A stretch of DNA of 64,000 bases from Plantactinospora sp039889035 (GTDB lineage: Bacteria > Actinomycetota > Actinomycetes > Mycobacteriales > Micromonosporaceae), in the NCBI GenBank assembly GCA_039889035.1, contig JBDQQY010000006.1:1-64000 (forward strand), written 5' to 3'. How positions within the stretch are numbered: position 1 is the first letter of the stretch; the number at the start of each line of letters is the position of its first letter. The notes beneath the pieces are model-generated. The model saw only the letters and a list, made by a program, of their open reading frames with translations, searched no databases and was not told where the DNA came from. This document shows, piece by piece, positions 60,819-64,000 of this stretch. The translations under genes were made by a program, and so were the position numbers.

Positions 60819-62318
60819 ATGACGCAGACAGATGTCCTGGTGGTGGGTGCCGGCCCGACCGGCTTGACGCTCGCGTGTGATCTTGCCCGGCGGGGCGTCG
60901 CAGTGCGGATCGTCGATCGGGCACCGGAGTTTCCGGGCGGCTCCCGCGGTAAGGGATTGAGCCCGCGCAGCCTGGAGGTCTTCGACGACCTCGCGGTGAT
61001 CGACCGGGTGCTGGCCTCCGGGATCACTCACCTGCCGCATCGGAAATACCGGGGAGCGGAGATCGTCGCCGAAATCGACCCCGAGGCCGGACGGGTGGCT
61101 ACGCCGGACATCCCGTACCCGACCGGTCTGATGATCCCGCAGTGGCGGGTGGAGCAGATCTTGCGCGAGCGGCTGGCCGACTTCGACGTCGCCGTCGAAC
61201 TCGGCGCCGAACTGCGCGGTTTCCGCCAACACGCCGACGGGGTGACCGGCACGGTCGGCCAGGCTCAGATCCAGGCACGATATCTGGTCGGCTGCGACGG
61301 CGGCCGGAGCACCGTCCGCAAGGCACTCGGGCTGAGCCTGCGCGGCCAGACGCCGGACGTCCAACTCATGGCCGTCGGCGACGTCGAGGTCGACGGGCTC
61401 GGCCGCGACGCCTGGCACCAGTGGTTCACCGGCAATGGCGGGATCATGCTCTGCCCGCTCCCCGGCACCAACACCTTCCAGGTGCAGGCGTCGCACGAGC
61501 TGGACCGGGACGGTACGCCGCTGGAACCGACGCTGGAACGATTCCAGCGGACCTTCGACCGGGTCGCCGGCATTCCGGGCGTACGACTGCACGGTCTGAG
61601 GTGGCGCTCGAGCTACCGGGTCAACGTGCGGATGGTCGACCAACTCCGGGTGGGCCGGGTGTTCCTGGCCGGGGACGCCGCGCACGTACACCCGATCGCG
61701 GGTGGCCTCGGCATGAACAGCGGGATCCAGGACGCCTACAACCTCGGCTGGAAGCTGGGCCTCGTGCTGGCCGGCAAGGCCGGCTCCAGCCTGCTCGACA
61801 CGTACGAGGAGGAGCGGCTGCCGATTGCGAGTTGGCTGCTCGACATCACCTCGGAACGACTCGACGCCGTCCTGGACGCGATCAGGGAAACGGGTGGCGG
61901 CATCGATGCCGTTGCCACCCCCGAACTCCCCCAACTCATGCTCAACTACCCGTGGAGCCGGCTCTCCCGTCATCCGGCAAGCCGATCCAGGGGACCACGA
62001 GCGGGTGACCGGGCACCCGACGCACCACTGCGCGACCCGGTGACCGGCGCGCCGGTTCGGCTCTTCGATCTCTTCCGCGGGCCGCACTTCACCCTGCTCG
62101 GCCTCGGGGAACGCTGCGCCGCCCTGTTCGGCGAGGTCGAGACCGACATCGTCACGCCCCACCTTGTCGGGCCGGGCGGCCTGCGCGACGACGGCGGGCA
62201 CGCGGCACGCGCGTACGGTACGGAGGCCCTGGTCCTCGTCCGCCCGGACGGACACATCGGGCTGGTCGCCGACGCGGCGGATACGGGCAGCGTCGCCGGG
62301 TACCTCCGCTCGCTGTAG
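60819..62318 (+). CDS. FAD-dependent aromatic monooxygenase (PheA/TfdB/rifampicin monooxygenase-like)
   Basis: A 499-residue class A flavoprotein monooxygenase: FAD-binding GxGxxG VLVVGAGPTGLTLACDLA, the DG motif YLVGCDGGRSTVRKALG, the GD motif VFLAGDAAHVHPIAGGLGMN and a thioredoxin-like C-terminus. The family hydroxylates aromatic rings in antibiotic biosynthesis, degradation or resistance. Control by the divergent TetR protein fits an induced detoxification role. The start is ATG at 60819. Confidence 0.9.
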   Translation: MTQTDVLVVGAGPTGLTLACDLARRGVAVRIVDRAPEFPGGSRGKGLSPRSLEVFDDLAVIDRVLASGITHLPHRKYRGAEIVAEIDPEAGRVATPDIPYPTGLMIPQWRVEQILRERLADFDVAVELGAELRGFRQHADGVTGTVGQAQIQARYLVGCDGGRSTVRKALGLSLRGQTPDVQLMAVGDVEVDGLGRDAWHQWFTGNGGIMLCPLPGTNTFQVQASHELDRDGTPLEPTLERFQRTFDRVAGIPGVRLHGLRWRSSYRVNVRMVDQLRVGRVFLAGDAAHVHPIAGGLGMNSGIQDAYNLGWKLGLVLAGKAGSSLLDTYEEERLPIASWLLDITSERLDAVLDAIRETGGGIDAVATPELPQLMLNYPWSRLSRHPASRSRGPRAGDRAPDAPLRDPVTGAPVRLFDLFRGPHFTLLGLGERCAALFGEVETDIVTPHLVGPGGLRDDGGHAARAYGTEALVLVRPDGHIGLVADAADTGSVAGYLRSL

Positions 62319-62342
62319 AAGGCCACCACCGGCGTACGCGTC

Positions 62343-62367
62343 GGCGGTCCGATCGGTCCTGACCGCC
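62343..62367 (+). terminator. Possible terminator after the monooxygenase gene
   Basis: GGCGGTC (62343-62349) pairs with GACCGCC (62361-62367) over 11 nt, 25 bp after the stop. It is short but well placed. Confidence 0.4.
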
Positions 62368-62443
62368 TCGGCGGTGTCACCCTGGTCACCCCGGAATATC
62401 TCCACCGGCATGTACCGTTGGACCGAACATCTGCTCACAATAC

Positions 62444-62460
62444 AATCTAAGATCAAGATT
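62444..62460. promoter_or_regulatory. AT-rich inverted repeat before the LLM-FAD gene
   Basis: AATCT (62444-62448) pairs with AGATT (62456-62460) across 7 nt, in an unusually AT-rich 30-bp island 16 bp upstream of the start. It is a candidate operator; no regulator is adjacent within the window. Confidence 0.4.
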
Positions 62461-62475
62461 TTACCGGGAGATCGG

Positions 62476-64000
62476 ATGGCCATCGAGTTGGGGATCGCGC
62501 TGGACCTCTCCAGGGCGCGCTCCGATCCCGAAACACTCGCCGCGTTGGCCCGTCGGGCGGAGGCGGGCGGTCTGGACCTTGTCGTCCTGCGTGGCGACGG
62601 TGCTCCGGAGGAGCTTCCCGGGCTGGACCCCTGGACCACCGCGGTCTGGCTCGCCGGCCGGACCAAGCACATCCAGTTCGGCGTCGCCTCCCCGGCGCCC
62701 GCCACGGATCCGACCGACCCGCAGGCGCCGTACCCCGCCGTGGTCGACAAGGCTCGGCAGAGTCTCGACCTGCTGGCCGGCACCAGGCTGATCACCTCGG
62801 AGTCGGCCTGGGTGACCGCGCCCGAGGGTGCCGGGCCCGACCAGCTCCGCACCCTGGCCGAGGCCGGGCTGCCGGTGGTGGTGCCCGTACGTACCGGAGC
62901 GGACGTGGATCGCCTGACCGCCCTGCTGGGCGAGCAGGGCCGCGGCGGCCGGCCACGGCGGCCGGCGGCCGCCCGGGCGCGTCGCCGGGCCGGCATCGAC
63001 TACGACGGGATACCGGAGTCACTCACGGACGCGGCGGTCGAGCCCGGTGACCCGGCGTACCGCGCGACCGCGTCGACCTATCTGCGGGGCGGCTCACCCG
63101 GGCTGGTACTCCGGCCGCGCACGCCGGCAGAGGTCTCCGACGCTCTCGCCTTCGCGCGCCGCCACCGGCACCTTCCGCTCGGCGTGCGCAGCGGCGGGCA
63201 CGGCATCAGCGGTCGCTCGACCAACGACGGCGGTCTGGTCATCGACGTCGGAGGGCTGAACCGCATCGAGGTACTCGACCGGGACCGACGCCTGGTACGG
63301 ATCGGCCCGGGGGCCACCTGGAAGCAGGTCGCGGCCGCACTCGACCCGTACGGCTGGGCGCTCGGCTCCGGCGACTACGGCGGTGTCGGGGTCGGTGGGC
63401 TGGCCACCGCGGGCGGGATCGGATTCCTCTCCCGCGAGCACGGGCTCACCATCGACCACCTGCGCGCCGTCGAACTGGTGCTCGCCGACGGCACACCGGT
63501 GCGCGCGAGCAAGGACGAGAACCCCGACCTGTTCTGGGCGGTACGCGGGGCGGGCGCGAACTTCGGCGTGGCCACGGCCTTCGAGTTCGAGGTCGACGAG
63601 TTGCGCGAGATCGGTTGGGCCCATCTCGTCCTGGTCAGCACCGACATGACGCAGACGCTGCGTCGCTTCGGCGAGCTGGCGAGTACGGCGCCCCGGGACA
63701 CGACGGCGTTCCTCGTCACCGGGCGGCCGCGCCAGGGCCGGTCGACGGTCCAACTGTTCTCGATAGTCGACGCGCAGGACCCCGAGGTCGTCGTCGACCG
63801 GCTCACCCCGTTCACGGAACTCGGCCTGCTCGCGCAACAGCAGGTCGTGCTCACCAGGTACAAGGACGTGATGGCCCAGGCCGCCGACGTCGGTCCCGAC
63901 GGCCAGCACGGAATGGGCGAGCCGGTCTCCCGGTCGGCGTTCCTGCCGGTACTCACCGACGAGTTCGCCCGCGACGCCGCCCGGCTGCTGCGCAGCGGCC
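62476..64000 (+). CDS. Fusion of a truncated LLM flavin domain and an FAD-linked oxidoreductase (partial)
   Basis: An open frame of 508 codons, cut by the window end. Residues 1-150 resemble the start of a luciferase-like (LLM) monooxygenase (MAIELGIALDLSRARSDPET, IQFGVASPAPATDP), but far short of a full barrel. From about residue 210 the FAD_binding_4 (PCMH/BBE-type) domain is clear: VLRPRTPAEVSDALAFARRH, GVRSGGHGISGRST (flavin-linking His) and GGVGVGGLATAGGIGFLSRE. ATG at 62476 follows GGGAG. Probably an alcohol or sugar oxidase; the degenerate LLM part may be structural. Confidence 0.8.
   Translation, partial: MAIELGIALDLSRARSDPETLAALARRAEAGGLDLVVLRGDGAPEELPGLDPWTTAVWLAGRTKHIQFGVASPAPATDPTDPQAPYPAVVDKARQSLDLLAGTRLITSESAWVTAPEGAGPDQLRTLAEAGLPVVVPVRTGADVDRLTALLGEQGRGGRPRRPAAARARRRAGIDYDGIPESLTDAAVEPGDPAYRATASTYLRGGSPGLVLRPRTPAEVSDALAFARRHRHLPLGVRSGGHGISGRSTNDGGLVIDVGGLNRIEVLDRDRRLVRIGPGATWKQVAAALDPYGWALGSGDYGGVGVGGLATAGGIGFLSREHGLTIDHLRAVELVLADGTPVRASKDENPDLFWAVRGAGANFGVATAFEFEVDELREIGWAHLVLVSTDMTQTLRRFGELASTAPRDTTAFLVTGRPRQGRSTVQLFSIVDAQDPEVVVDRLTPFTELGLLAQQQVVLTRYKDVMAQAADVGPDGQHGMGEPVSRSAFLPVLTDEFARDAARLLRSG

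Overview
The window is a stretch of chromosome from a high-GC actinomycete. The best guess is a Micromonosporaceae member (Micromonospora / Plantactinospora type). The reasons are about 70% GC with strong third-position GC, many GTG starts and 4-bp ATGA/GTGA stop-start overlaps, a GAF-ANTAR protein, SigE-type sigma factors, Xre/MmyB regulators and an OtrA-type GTPase. The family assignment is inference. No rRNA, tRNA, CRISPR array, insertion sequence or phage gene was recognised.

Layout. (1) 148-12977: a catabolic/uptake island bounded by two look-alike terminators. A large secreted PIG-L deacetylase is divergent from a ROK regulator, a binding-protein ABC importer (binding protein, ATPase, fused permease), a creatininase-family hydrolase, an ACMSD-type amidohydrolase, an argininosuccinate-lyase-family enzyme and a second ROK protein. 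(2) 13317-22000: a frameshifted membrane protein, an AlkD-type glycosylase, an ABC exporter with a two-component system, a GAF-ANTAR protein, a TauE/SafE permease and bioB. (3) 22057-30852: accessory dehydrogenases and hydrolases with divergent regulators, an internally deleted alcohol dehydrogenase pseudogene, a GH27 alpha-galactosidase with a ricin-type lectin and a LacI-type operator, and a DHFR-like reductase. (4) 31213-40654: a seven-repeat beta-propeller protein, a four-gene envelope operon (binding-protein/VWA lipoprotein, XpaC-like, second binding-protein-like protein, TelA), an OtrA-type ribosomal protection GTPase behind a leader peptide and hairpin, and a Cys-rich membrane protein. 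(5) 40813-49668: a CPBP protease with a NarL-type two-component system, an SDR, a GlxA-type regulator, and a sigma/anti-sigma/ABC operon. (6) 50061-58321: an NMT1/SsuA-type importer divergent from GntR, DUF6282 and a GalB-like PIG-L protein, followed by a dialkylglycine decarboxylase-like enzyme divergent from a LysR regulator. (7) 58547-64000: a SigE-family sigma/anti-sigma pair, TetR divergent from an FAD monooxygenase, and an LLM-FAD fusion that runs off the window.

Best candidates for something under-described are the VWA/XpaC/binding-protein/TelA operon, the terminator-bounded ROK/ABC/creatininase/lyase island, and the leader-peptide-controlled OtrA homologue. All functions are read from motifs and context by eye; no database search was run.
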